In this document: positions 39,454 to 51,268 of the stretch, in pieces
Layout: each line of letters begins with the position of its first letter
Position numbering within the stretch: position 1 is the first letter of the stretch
Source: Tetrahymena elliotti 4EA
Lineage: Eukaryota; Ciliophora; Oligohymenophorea; Hymenostomatida; Tetrahymenidae
NCBI GenBank assembly: GCA_000231825.2
Contig: JH720322.1
Location: 558,001-622,000 of the forward strand
Length of the DNA: 64,000 bases
Direction: 5' to 3'
Notes under the pieces: model-generated
Told to the model about the DNA's origin: nothing
The model's database searches: none
What the model saw: the letters and a program-made list of their open reading frames with translations, nothing else
Program-made: the position numbers and the translations under genes

Positions 39454-40416
39454 ATTTTCGAAATACTTATTTTATTTATAAAATTTTGATTTTTATAGAT
39501 ATTTTATGATTCTAAGTAAATAATCTTGCTATATTGTTGTATTTTTAAAGTAAAATTTAATTAAAGATATCAGATTCTATTTAATACTGATACATTTATT
39601 CACATAAAATAGCTATGCCATCTATTTTAAATACAAATTACTTTTTTAATTAAGTGTCTATAAGATTTAGAAAAAGATCTATTTTTTATTAAAAATACAT
39701 TTAATAAATTAGATTGTTTTAAAACAAAAATAAAGGGAAAATGGGGTCTGAAATCATATTTAAAAAATCAATGGGTCATTACTCTTTTTTCCAAAAAAAT
39801 AATACACAAGATTCATAAAGTTAAAATGATAATTAAATATTTTGTTATAAAAACTAACTTTAATAAAAGTAAAAAACTGATAATTTATCTGTAATTTAAT
39901 TTAATTCATAAAATTCATTGCATTTTTGAATAATCTTGAGAAAGTTTATTACTTTTTTTACCAATAACATTCTCAAATAAAATCAAATAAAAGAAGTTTT
40001 GAATATTAAAGTTAAAATCCACTTTCATTTTAATTTTTTGAAAAATATAATAAACTATCAAAAAAATAAATAATCATTTCTTCAATTTTGAATCCATTTT
40101 ATAAAAACATAATAATTTATTGAATAAAATTAATGATTTTGGTGTTTTTAAATAGAATATTAGTTTTAAATTTAAATTAATTTATTCTCTCATTCAATCA
40201 CGAGTTTCATTATAATTTTTTTATTTTCAATTTATCTGAAATAAATCATAGAAAATATTTGATTGAATAAATTGCATATTAAGTAAATTATGAATATTTG
40301 ATACTTTTACACAATCAAAATTAAAAATATTTTATAAATAAAATTCTTAATTATTTTTAGTCAGATAATAAAAAAGAAAATATTATTATTATACTAAAAA
40401 AATGTCTTTTTTCAAA
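39454..40416. other. AT-rich spacer between two minus-strand genes
   Basis: About 960 nt, very AT-rich, upstream of the E1-like gene and downstream of the zinc-finger gene. It should hold the E1-like promoter. No coding-like frame or RNA gene was found. Confidence 0.55.
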
Positions 40417-41510
40417 TCATTCAAATTCTTTTTTTATCATTTCAGCACTTTGAACCTCTTCTTTTTCTTTTATTTTTTCAAGCTCTATTGAATAGTAGTT
40501 GTATAAGTCTTGTGCATTTCTCGTTTTTATCCAACTTGATTATTATTAATGAGCATAGTAATAAAATATACTTGTTCCTTCTGGATCGCTACTTTCTCTA
40601 GATTACGGTTGGCAATTATTGCACACCTCTAATTTAGAGTAAATTTATTGTTAGTAATACTTATTTATTACTATATAAAAATAAGAACTGCACTTTGAGC
40701 AAGTTGATCTTTATATGTTGATATGTTCAAAACTAAACCAATTTACAAAATATTTTGTTATCCTTTAAACCAGCCTATTACATTAATTTAAAGTTTTTTC
40801 TTTTAATTGAATTAATTCTAATTAGTTTATTTTGTTTTGATACTCAATTAATTAGGAATTAATTTATTTTTATTTTTCTGTGTTCTGATTAATTTGATCA
40901 ATTTCTTATGAAGCCTTTTCAATTTATTCTAGATTAGTGAAATTACTTAAATAATCTGATATTGAACAAATTTATCTCACTAAATCTATCTTGTCTTTAC
41001 TTACAGGTTATTGTATTTTCCAAAACCCTTCTGTTTTAGTTTTTTCATCACTTTGACATAATTAAATATTTTAGAATATGTCAAATATTGACTCTTACAA
41101 TTCTTAATCGTCCTTTGTATTTAGTTTCTTAACAGTTAATTTCAATTTTTATTGAAAGCTTTCATACTCATTTCAAACTCCTCAAGATGTTAATGATATT
41201 TTTCTAAACATTTTATAGATTCTTTGATTTTTTGTCTGACATTTTTTGAAAGATTACATAAATTCTCTTCTTTTGGAACTTAATCTGAGTAATTTTGAAT
41301 TAAATCCTAAATGTCTCTCCTAAAAACATCAATATCTAATTCAGAGACTATTAACCTTCCTTAAGATTTATGTTCTTAATAATGACACATTTTGCATATT
41401 AATTTCAGATATTCTTGATCAGAGCACTATTTGGAAATACATATGCGATCTCTTTTAAAAGAACTATTACAACTCAAGCAATTTATTTGAGTATTTTGAT
41501 CTTCACTCAT
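40417..41510 (-). CDS. Zinc-finger coiled-coil protein with an apparent frameshift
   Basis: ATG at 41510, TGA at 40419-40417. The N-terminal 50 residues carry a Cys/His cluster (CLSC, CISKQC, CKMCHYQEH) like a divergent B-box or zinc ribbon. A Lys/Glu/Gln-rich coiled-coil follows. The C-terminal part has a second Cys set (CSKC, then VCNNCQ) and a Trp/Tyr-rich end. The frame is not continuous. The first frame ends at KAFNKN with a TGA near 41140, while clear coding continues in another frame from SFQQKLKLTVKK. A 20-nt intron with GT..AG ends at about 41159-41178 would restore it (357 aa). That is too short for this genome, so a 1-nt or 2-nt change is as likely. TRIM-like architecture is a loose comparison, not a claim. 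Confidence 0.7.
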
Positions 41511-42043
41511 TTTTTTATACCTTATTGAAAATATTTGATCTTGAACTATTTAATTATTTGAATTAATTAATATTACAAGATTTAAATAAAGCCAAGTTAA
41601 TAGGCACTGTAAATATTCTAATTTAAGAGTGGGGAAAAAATAATTTATTTATAAGATCTCCTCTTAGTTTAATAAATTATTATAAAAAAAATATTTTATT
41701 TTGAAAAAGAATAGCTATTGAAATCTTAAGATATGCATGAAAAAGTAATTAATTTTACAAAAAATAAAGATAAAATAAATTTCGTTTTAAAATAAATAAA
41801 TTAATAAATAATGGTGAACAATTTAACTAGAAAGTATTTTTAATAATCACAAAATTTTGTTTGATTTTTGATTTATAAAATTTAAGAAAAATTATTAAAT
41901 CTTCGCTTGTATATTTGCAAGTAAGAAGAAAAAATTGAATTTTTACAAACAAAAAATAAAGAATAATTAATTTGAAGAGAAAGAAAATTTAGTTTGTTAA
42001 GTTATTATTATAAACTTTTTAAGTTAAACAGCTATAAACGTTT
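41511..42043. other. AT-rich divergent spacer
   Basis: Between the starts of the zinc-finger gene (minus) and the ANKRD13-like gene (plus). A/T-rich; likely bidirectional promoter region. Confidence 0.5.
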
Positions 42044-45000
42044 ATGAAGAAATAAACTGAAGATCAGCCAACAAAGCTGAGTTCTTAGTTGTTAATAAAG
42101 ACTGATTATCTTGATATTAAAAATGAAAAAAATACCAAAACAGAAAGAAAAAGTTTTAGGATACCTGAAAAAGTTAAATTGGAATACAAAACCCAGAAGA
42201 GTTTATAAAACAATAATCCTACTTTCTACTAAACTAGTATTACTGAAGAAACTTTTAAAGATGGCGGAATAAGTGAGCCAAAATCTTCAGTCAGTCATGA
42301 TTAGTTTTCAGTATTTTAGCCTTAAAGTTCAAACCATTTACCATAACTTTCATTGACATCTTTCAATGATGCAACGAATAAGCTTAAATATCCTTTTTAA
42401 ATGAGACTGAGTAGAGACGAAGGAGAAAGAATATCAGATATTATTATTGAAGGGTTAGAAAAAGAAATTAAAATTATATTCTAAGTAGGTGGATCTTTAC
42501 AAGAAGGAGGAAAGGGATAAATAAAATAGAATGGAAAAGATTTATAAAATTAAAAGGTAAATGAAAAGACTTAATAAGATTTAATGTCACGTAGTTTGTA
42601 TGTGGTTAAGAATTAACCTTCTTTGAATATGTAATCAACTACAACAGGATCTAAAATTAGTGAATAATTCTCAAATGATTAATAAATAATCCCAGCAACA
42701 ACAAGGATTCAGAATTAACAAAGTATAAATATATCAAAATTTGATGATGGTTTTTAAACCAACCAACTAGATTCATCAAATTCTAAAAAAGGTACACTGC
42801 TGTAAAGTGAGCATTATTCTTTTGAAGAGAGTAACTTATAAATTTTATTTAGTAATTAGAGGAGTAGAGAAAATATTTTGAGATAGCATGACTTTTTACG
42901 TAACTGTAATGTGTTTAGCTTTGTATAAAAAAATTAATTTAATTTACCCAAAAATAATGGGGAGAGGAACTAATAAATGAAAAGAGAAGAAGAAGATTTT
43001 ATGGGTTTTTTAAAAAATAGACTTAAAATTAGTCTCTATTTAGTAAGTTTGTTCAAGCAGAGAATAGGTAAAATATAGCATCAAGCTCTCTTCTTTTATA
43101 ATTATGAATAAATGAATGATTATCTAATAAAACTTTGTAATATTTCTAAATATGACATGGAAACTAAAACTTTATTTGAAGCTTTTCTTTAATTTTTATG
43201 GCACTTTAGCAGTACAAATGTATCTTCTCCATAATAAGATTAGTTTTCTTAAATGCAAACCAGCTTTTAAAGATATAGTGCAATTTATGATCACTTTAAG
43301 TTATTTATTTATGGAATTAAGTTGCCCTTGCCAAGAATAGAAAACTACTCAGCTCATAGGGCTGTTTTTGATTAAAATCTTCCTCTCTTAAGAAAAATTT
43401 TATTGTAAAACAATAAACTTAAAATGAATAAACAAAATGATTAAAATAATTCAGAATAAAATATAAATTAGAGAAACTAAGATTTGTTTAATGAAGAAAG
43501 TTATTTAAATATATAATAAGTAGATTTGTTGGGTTTTAATCCTCTTTAACTAGCTATTTTGATGGAATTAAGGGATTCTGTGATAGTTTGCTGCGAAAAT
43601 GGGTCAGATACTAGGAATAAAGTATTTCCAACTATGTAAAATGCTATGGAAATGGCTATTGCAAAAAAGAATGAGTCTATAGTTAAATAAATATTATTTG
43701 CTTAGCAAAAAGATAAATAAAATTAATGGGAATCAAAGCTTAAATAAATGCTGCAATAAACACTTGAATCAATACCTGATTTTTCTTGCAGAATGAAGTG
43801 GGAGTAAGAGAGCTCATTTATTTTACCTTTTATCAAAAAATGGATACCATAAGATACATATAAAATATTTAAAAGGGGTTAATCTGTAAGGATTGATATG
43901 GGATTATCTAATTTAGAATAAAGTAGTAATAGTGTTTAAAATTAACAAAATGACAGTAAAGAAGGTTAAGACGAACACAAAGATTCTTTTCTTCGCAATA
44001 GTTAGATACACAATAATACAAGCTAGTTATAAAATTAAAAGATTTTACAGTAGCAAAGTAAAAATATAAATAATTCTCATAATAAGCAAGATGGTTTAAA
44101 AACTAGAATATCTTAAGGTTTTGAAAAAATCCCAATCGATGAATAAAAAGAAAGTAAAAGCACAACAAATAAAGATGCTAGTGAAAAAGAAAAATGGAAT
44201 AAAGGTGCTTGGAGTATCTTATTGAAAGAAAATGGAGATTTACTAATAATAGATCATAATAGACTAACTATATAAAATGTTTTTCAAGATATTTCTGTTT
44301 AGAAGGTAGAAAGTAAATCTGATGATCTAATTCAAACTAAAAAAGAATTAAAATCTTGGTAAATTAAAGATTTAGATATAAGCAGAAGTAAAAACTGAAG
44401 GGGTGATTATGTCTCTGATACTATTCAACAAACAAAAGCTAGTAAATACCAGATGAAAGCAAATTTAATTTAAGAGCAAGTTAATTATTCATCTGCTGAA
44501 TCATTCCTTAAGAATATACCATTCAAATAATTTTCTTCATTTGATTAGTATTATCATTACTCTCTCAAACACTCAATAGTACCAATAGATTACTCAAACA
44601 AATCTAGATCAGTGATTGATTAATTTATTGATATTTGCTCTAAAAACCCTTAACTCAACAGTTAATAGTTTTCTTCAAAAAATACATCTACAACCCAGGT
44701 AGTTAATACAAAAACTATAAACACAGATTTATGGTTAACAGAAGATACAAAAATAAAAATAAAGCATTTGATACCGATTTTTCAACTAATTGGTGCTACT
44801 ACGTCAAATTTTTAAAACCTATCAAATCTACTTTAAATGATAGAAAAATCTCACAGCAATTACTTTCCAATTAAAATTGTAATCCCACTTTTCTTTACAT
44901 TTAATGTCACAGTTGAATTTCAATAATTCGACTTTGTTCCACCAACTCTTCATCTCTTTAACTTAGATGAATAAATTAAAAAAAGAGTTTATTCACATCA

Positions 45001-45465
45001 GACCAAATAAATTAATAATAGCCAACACTCTAGCAATCCAATTCATTTATATTCATCAGAATAACAAAAAACACTAAACAAACTTTATTCAACTATCAAT
45101 AAATATAAATCTAAAAGTAAATTTTTTTTATAGAAATTTCTCATTTAAAATTTATTTTTTCAAATAAAGATGGTAAAAGTTAGGGAGAAGACTATGAAGA
45201 TGATGAGGAAGACTAGACTGTCCTTGATTAAGCTAGTATGCAATTTAGAAATATTCTTGAATAAAAAAAAGATAAGAATGAAGATAACGAAGACCTATTC
45301 GATGTATTTCAAGATAGCAATAACATTAGCAGTTTTAATAACAACACAAGCCTACATAGCAACAACAACCCAAACTTATAACTTATTCTTCAAAATTAAA
45401 CAGACAATAATTTAAAAAGAAATAAAAATATCAACACTTACTAATAAGAATCTAAAAAAAAATGA
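42044..45465 (+). CDS. ANKRD13-like protein with one in-frame TGA
   Basis: ANKRD13 proteins bind ubiquitinated membrane cargo and share a GPCR-chaperone-type domain. One intron (45117-45169) gives a frame of 1123 codons in which codon 785 (44396-44398) is TGA. Residues 1-490 are a Ser/Gln-rich extension with a helical part near 320-440. Ankyrin-like sequence starts near 495 (LLGFNPLQLAILMELRDS, AMEMAIAKKNESIV). The family core follows: PDFSCRMKWE at about 578, QDTYKIFKRGQSVRIDMGLS, then WNKGAWSILLKENGDLLIID. After the TGA the family match resumes in the same frame (GDYVSD, SKYQMKANL, IPIFQLIGATTSNF, FPIKIVIPLF). The TGA sits just before RGDYVSD, where Trp is plausible. Whether it is a stop, a sequencing error or a recoded codon is undecided. 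It could end functionally as a 784-aa protein. Confidence 0.78.
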
Positions 45466-46211
45466 ATAAATAAATGATTTAAAGCCTTACAATAACATTT
45501 AAAATAGTTGTTTCAAAGATAATCAACTCAACAATAAGGAATAAATCATTCTCAAATTTTCCAATCAATAATACCATAAACTATTTAAATTAATAAAATT
45601 TAGAATACAATGGTCGTTTAGTAAAAACTGGTTTTCTTTATTTATTAAAGAATAAATTTACTTTTTTTCCCCTTAAAACAAAAACTTAATAATCTAAAGA
45701 AATAAAATGACTTCAAAGATTTTGAAATAAAATAATTTTCCATTTTGTAAAAATAAATTTTTTTTTAATTATTTTATATTAATTATACAGAATAATTCCA
45801 TTTATCACACTTAAATTTTTGGATATCTTACCTTAAAAATATTCAAAAACTAAAAACTTAATCTGTTTCTCAATTTTATAAATTTATATTAAGTAAATCA
45901 AATTTTGATTCAAGTTTTTTCATAACAGTTTATCAAAACAAATATTTTATTCTATAAATTTCTAAGTGGATTTGAAAGAAATCATTTACTTATATAAAAA
46001 TAAGATATTTTAATAAATATAATACATTAAAAATATTAATATTTTGGTTTCAAATTCAAAGAATATTTGTATATATTTATTTGATATTTGCAGAGTAAAA
46101 TATAATCTTATCTTTCAATCTAAGCCATTAAAAAAATCTTAAAATTATTAACTATTTTTTATTAAAGCAAAATAATAAACATAAATACTACTTACTAAGA
46201 ATTTTTTCATA
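45466..46211. other. Spacer with a possible coding extension
   Basis: Its first 150 nt (to about 45620) are less AT-rich and read as coding-like in a frame shifted by one from the preceding gene (KPYNNIQNSCFKDNQ). The remainder is A/T-rich. The shift point would be the run of nine A just before the stop at 45463. Confidence 0.45.
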
Positions 46212-49200
46212 ATGGAAATGTAGCAAAAGCGGATTATTACAGACAAAAAACAGCAAATTTAAGATATTTATAACTATTATAAGGAGTTTAATACAGATTT
46301 TGTTTACTAAAAAGATTTAGAGATTGTTCTAACACAAATTAGCTAGAAATGTATTCCGTTAAATGTCTAGCATATTCTCTAAAATATGAAAGCTTAACAA
46401 AAAGCGTAAATTATTCCAAATAATAAATATCAATTCATGAATTAAAATGAATAATATTATAATTGATTTCTAAATCATTAACTTTTATCATTTTAATTTT
46501 AGGAAATTAACTTTTGAGGAGTTTATGGAGTTAATGTATTAGCAAGACAGTTAAGATATAAATGTTACAATTCAAAAATAAGATGATAAACTTGATATCT
46601 CATAAGAAAATATAGATAACGAAAATCAAAATTAATAGCATTCTTAACATTCAATATCAATTAAAGATGAGTTATAAAAAAATTCTGATGATATAGAAAA
46701 AATAATGAGTAGTCCAGAGAAACCAAAAAGTTAATTGGATAATGAAAATGCTTAATCTCAAGGATCTCTGAAAAGTTAACATTTAAGTAAACAAGAATCT
46801 TAAAAAAAACAAGAAAATGAGAAAGATGAAAAGAAAAGCTAAAATGAAATATAAAAAGATTCTTAGTTGTCTTCGAATTCAAGTTAAAAAACTTCAAAAA
46901 ATACTTAGTAATAGCATTTGGAATAGAATTAACAAAATGGAAATTCGAAAAGTCCTTTAAATAAATTAGAAGAAGATATTGATTAAAAACTAGAATAAAA
47001 AAAATCTTAAGGGAGTTTTAAAAAGAGTTTTCCAAAAGGATTATAAGATTAATAAGATAAAGTTGATTTATTCTAAAATGAAAATCAAGAGGTAGATCAA
47101 TAAGAGCAAAAGTAATTTTTTCTTATTGTGCTAAGATATTATAATTTTTTTATTTATACCTATTACAATTAAAGGAGAAGGAAGTCATCAATAGAGAATT
47201 CTATTAAAAATTTCGAAAATATTTAGGAAAGTGATTAAAATAGTTAGGATATCATGAGCAAAGGAAGCTAAAATTTTTTTAATATCAAAAAAACAAATCT
47301 TGAATAAAATGAAGTTGATCCAATTTAAGATATGTATGAAGGATAAAAATTTAACTAAGAAGATATTGAAGAAACAAATTTAAATAATTTTTTCAGTAAC
47401 AATTAAAGCTCTGTAGCTGATAATAGCTAAGAGATTAGTGAGGATTAAATCATGGAATATAAGTAGATCTTAACTAAAAATTAATTTCCAAGTAATTTAT
47501 TTTGGTTATTTATGTAATTAGAATTTATATTTATTAAAATTATAGACCATTAGAATAACTGCTTGGTTCTAGAAGAATATTAAGTATTTTATAAAGATTA
47601 TATCTAAGAAGTATTTCAAAAGTTTGAAACTCAAGAAAATGATAATTAACATGAGTAAGAATAAAGCCATCAGAAGTAGAAATAAAAAGAATAAAAGAAA
47701 ATATTCACTAAAGTTAATAATTTTACATCTTTAATGATGGATTTATTCAAGGATAAAATTTGGATTTTAACTCACAAGTTTGACAGAGAAGAATTTTACT
47801 CTAAAACAAATGGATACAAAAAACTTTTTCAAACTATTGATAATTACTTTATAAAAGTTAAGAGAATGGGTACATTTTTTATTTTTTTTAATTAAAAATT
47901 TATAAGAGAATGCTATTATTTTAAAAAGATCCTAGCACTTTTAAATTGACAGAAGCATTAATAGATTAAGAAGAATTCTTTAAAATACTTGAATATTGGT
48001 CCAGCACTGAGCCTTAGCTTTATTTTTCTTAAGAAGCTCCAAAATATTAAAATATTGATGAGGAAGATGAGCTAAATTATAAAAGCAGTCTTAGTTTATT
48101 GAGTTAAGTTGCTTAATTAAGAAATAATAACTCCGTGTTAAGTTAAGATGAAGCTTAAAGTGCAAGGAAAGAACTAAATCTGGTTAAAGACCTAAAAAAA
48201 ACAATAGAAAAATATAAAAAAATGAAAGCAGAGGCAGAAACAGATGTTGAAAAAAAAGCTCTTAATAACATTATAACAGATTTAGAGCGCCAATTAAGTA
48301 ATTTAAAAGTTAGATGAGTATTTTTATTAATTAATTCTGTAAAATCATAGATTAATATAACCAATAAAATAATTAAAATCCTCATGAAATAAAAATATTG
48401 GATCAGAATTATGGTAAGAATGATAGGAAATCATTTAAATAAAATACTTTAGAAGACATTAATAGAGATCATCATTAATCTCTTTCAAAGAAATCTATTT
48501 TTAATGGACATTTACTCACTAAAGAAGAGAAAAGAGACAAAAATTTACAAGTTGTTTATAAATTTTATTGTAAACAAACATATGTGAGTGGTAAATATGC
48601 CACTTTCGATAGAGTCTAGCAAGAAACTAATACTATGAGTATGGGCAAGTTTTTCTTATTTGTGAGAGATTTTGGAATCGTCAATAAAAATTTGAAGAAA
48701 AATGTAAATTTTTAAAATCTGCTATTTACAAATTTAACAATTTTTTAAGAAATTAGTTGAGATTTTTAAGAAAAATTCTTCAAATTCTAAAGATCTAACA
48801 TTCGAAGAATTCAAATTAATTCTATAAAAAATATCAGAATTTCATACAGAAGAACAATCACCATCATCATCTAAACAAATTGATAATTCTAAAAAAGACT
48901 AACAGCCTTCATCAATTGTTATCAAAACATAAGAGTCTGTGGAAAAAAAGAATGATAGAATATATAAAAAACAAAACTCAGTTGATAAATTTTTGCAATT
49001 AGAAGGAAATGAATTAGATGAATATCTTGCTTAAAAATCTTCTGATACAAATCCTATTCAGTCAAAAGAAAACAGTAATTAAAAATTAGAATAATTTTAC
49101 AACTTCTTGTGTATAGATGATTAAAACAAAGTAATTAATTTGAATAAAAAGTTTTCTAAAAATAAATATTTTTTTGTTTTTTGTCCAAAAAGTTAAAAGA

Positions 49201-50693
49201 AAAAGTGAGAAGTCCTAATTTACCTTTTCACACTCAAGCTAAGATAGAGCAAAACCTTGTTAACTATAAGTTTAATCCATAAAAATACCATGAAAAACAA
49301 TCTGAAGAGATTAAAGAATTGCTGAAATGTAAAATTAAATAATTTTAAATCTAAAAAAAAACAATTTTGTAATTTTTTGAAAATAAGAGAGAAAAGAACA
49401 AAAAGAAAAAGAAAAAGCCTAATTACTTAAAAAGTAAATTGATTCAAAAGAACTTCCTTAAGTTTCGATTTCCAAGAAGTTCTCTAAAAATGCTTCAAAG
49501 AGTAATTTAATTTAAAAAATTGTTAAATTAATTTTATTTGTTAAAAGAAATATAAAATGAGTAAGAGCCAATTTATGGTCCAACTGAGTGTACTTGGGAG
49601 AGTTTGCTAGGAAATAATTATAATTAATTGAGGTTTTTAAATTAAACTGAATTCAAACCAACAGATTTATTTGATGAAAATTCTCCTGAAGATGATGAAT
49701 ATTTAGAACATTATAAAATAGATTATTAAAATTTAGAATAATAAAAAAAAAAAGAAGAACTACTAAAAAAAATTGAAGATTATGGATAAATAAAACCTAA
49801 ATAGAACTTATAAAAGGAAAAGAGTTCTATTGATACTGATTTACAGTAACCAAGTTTAGTATTAATAGAATAATCAAATTCATATGAATCTTCTCCACAA
49901 TAAATAAGGACCAACAAAATTTTTATCAGAAAAAATCTATCTGGACATACCAGAGGTAAATCCTAACCTTTAGGATCAATAGCTCAATAAAAAGCAAATA
50001 AAAGTAATAATTACATTAAGATTGATCATTAAAATGAGAGTGGATTAAAAAACTAAAGAAATTTATCTTCGTATGATGTAAACAGTAATTATAATTATGG
50101 ATAAAAAAATGGTTAAAAAGATTAACATTTTATGTAACCTGAGCTGCTATAACAAAATTCTTATTAGTCAATAAATGCTTATGACATCTAACCTCAAAGC
50201 TCTTACTTTTAAACTCCAGAAAAGAAGATCAAATTAAGAGAATCAAAAAGTTTATAAAAAAATTAACAAACTGAGAGTTCAAATAATAAATCAGGTAAAA
50301 AATTATTTCTAAATTATTTTAAATCATATTTTTATATTATTTCAGTAGGAAATATAAATTTGCTAAGAAATACTAAAGACTTAAATAACTCTTCAGTTGG
50401 AGATCTAATAGATTTTCTTAATCCTATCACTGATAGATAGAAAAATATTGTTTAAAATTAACGATAAAGAATAACTCAGATAGAAAATGCTTCAAGACAA
50501 AAAGAAAAAGAAGTATAATTTAATTTTTGTTTTACTTAAGTAAATTATTTTTTAAAATAAATTTTAGATGATTGAAAACCTCATAAATAATAGTTAAAAT
50601 AATTAAAATATAATTTCCAAAAAACTCAGTACCTAAATGCCTAACAGATAAAACAATTTTGCATCAAACAAAAAAAATTAAAATTATTAGTGA
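46212..50693 (+). CDS. Large EF-hand-like coiled-coil protein, 1278 aa
   Basis: Eleven introns (46406-46502, 47112-47174, 47492-47545, 47870-47928, 48298-48350, 48704-48749, 49131-49192, 49329-49387, 49502-49547, 50295-50345, 50513-50567) give 3837 nt exactly in frame. Residues 30-80 resemble an EF-hand pair remnant (NVQHILQNMKAQQKAKLTFEEFMELMYQQ), without a complete calcium loop. A long Gln/Glu/Lys/Ser-rich stretch follows. At about 700-810 there is a second structured part: YKFYCKQTYVSGKYATFDRVQ, MSMGKFFLFVRDFGIV and LVEIFKKNSS, then LTFEEFKLILQKI, which repeats the EF-like helix pattern. Coiled coils recur, for example VKDLKKTIEKYKKMKAEAE. The end is Asn/Gln-rich. Such proteins in ciliates are often ciliary, but nothing here proves it. 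No named family was recognised. Confidence 0.78.
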
Positions 50694-51268
50694 AATTATT
50701 AATCAAAATATAATTTAAATTTAATTTTTGTAAATAACTTTATGTAAATATTTTAACCTATAAAAGTTAAGACAAATAATCAACAATTAATTCAATAACT
50801 ATCTCCAATTCTCAATTTAAAGCTCTAATTAAAATTGTGAAGAACTCCTCTAAAATAATTTAACATAATAGTTTTAAAATATTTAGGTACAATTATAATA
50901 CGACTAATTTGCATCAGAATAATCAATCTTCTTGTAGATAAAATTTTAACAAACCAATGCAATAAATAAAGTTAAATGCTTTTAAATAGATTGTTTTTAA
51001 AGAAATGAACGAAAAATAATAATATAATACATTAAAAAATCATTAAATTGAAATGTGGTCCTAAGCTTTTTTTATGATAATTTAATATTAGATATAATAT
51101 AGAAAATTTATTACCAGAATTATAATTAATATAATTATTTTTACTAAACCTTTATTTGACACACTGCCTACCAACTTAAAAATTGTTAAAAAGCTATTTA
51201 ATTTTAATAAATAAATATTTTCAGTATAAGTTTTTAGAAATATAATTATAATAAATAACAGTAAGCAA
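50694..51268. other. AT-rich spacer
   Basis: About 575 nt of AT-rich sequence between two plus-strand genes; holds the 3' UTR and promoter. Antisense open frames here have no coding character. Confidence 0.5.

Noticed and set aside
45170..45415. Met-led basic frame after the last intron of the ANKRD13-like gene
   Set aside because: It is out of phase with the exon, which reads as an acidic and Asn-rich tail in the correct frame.
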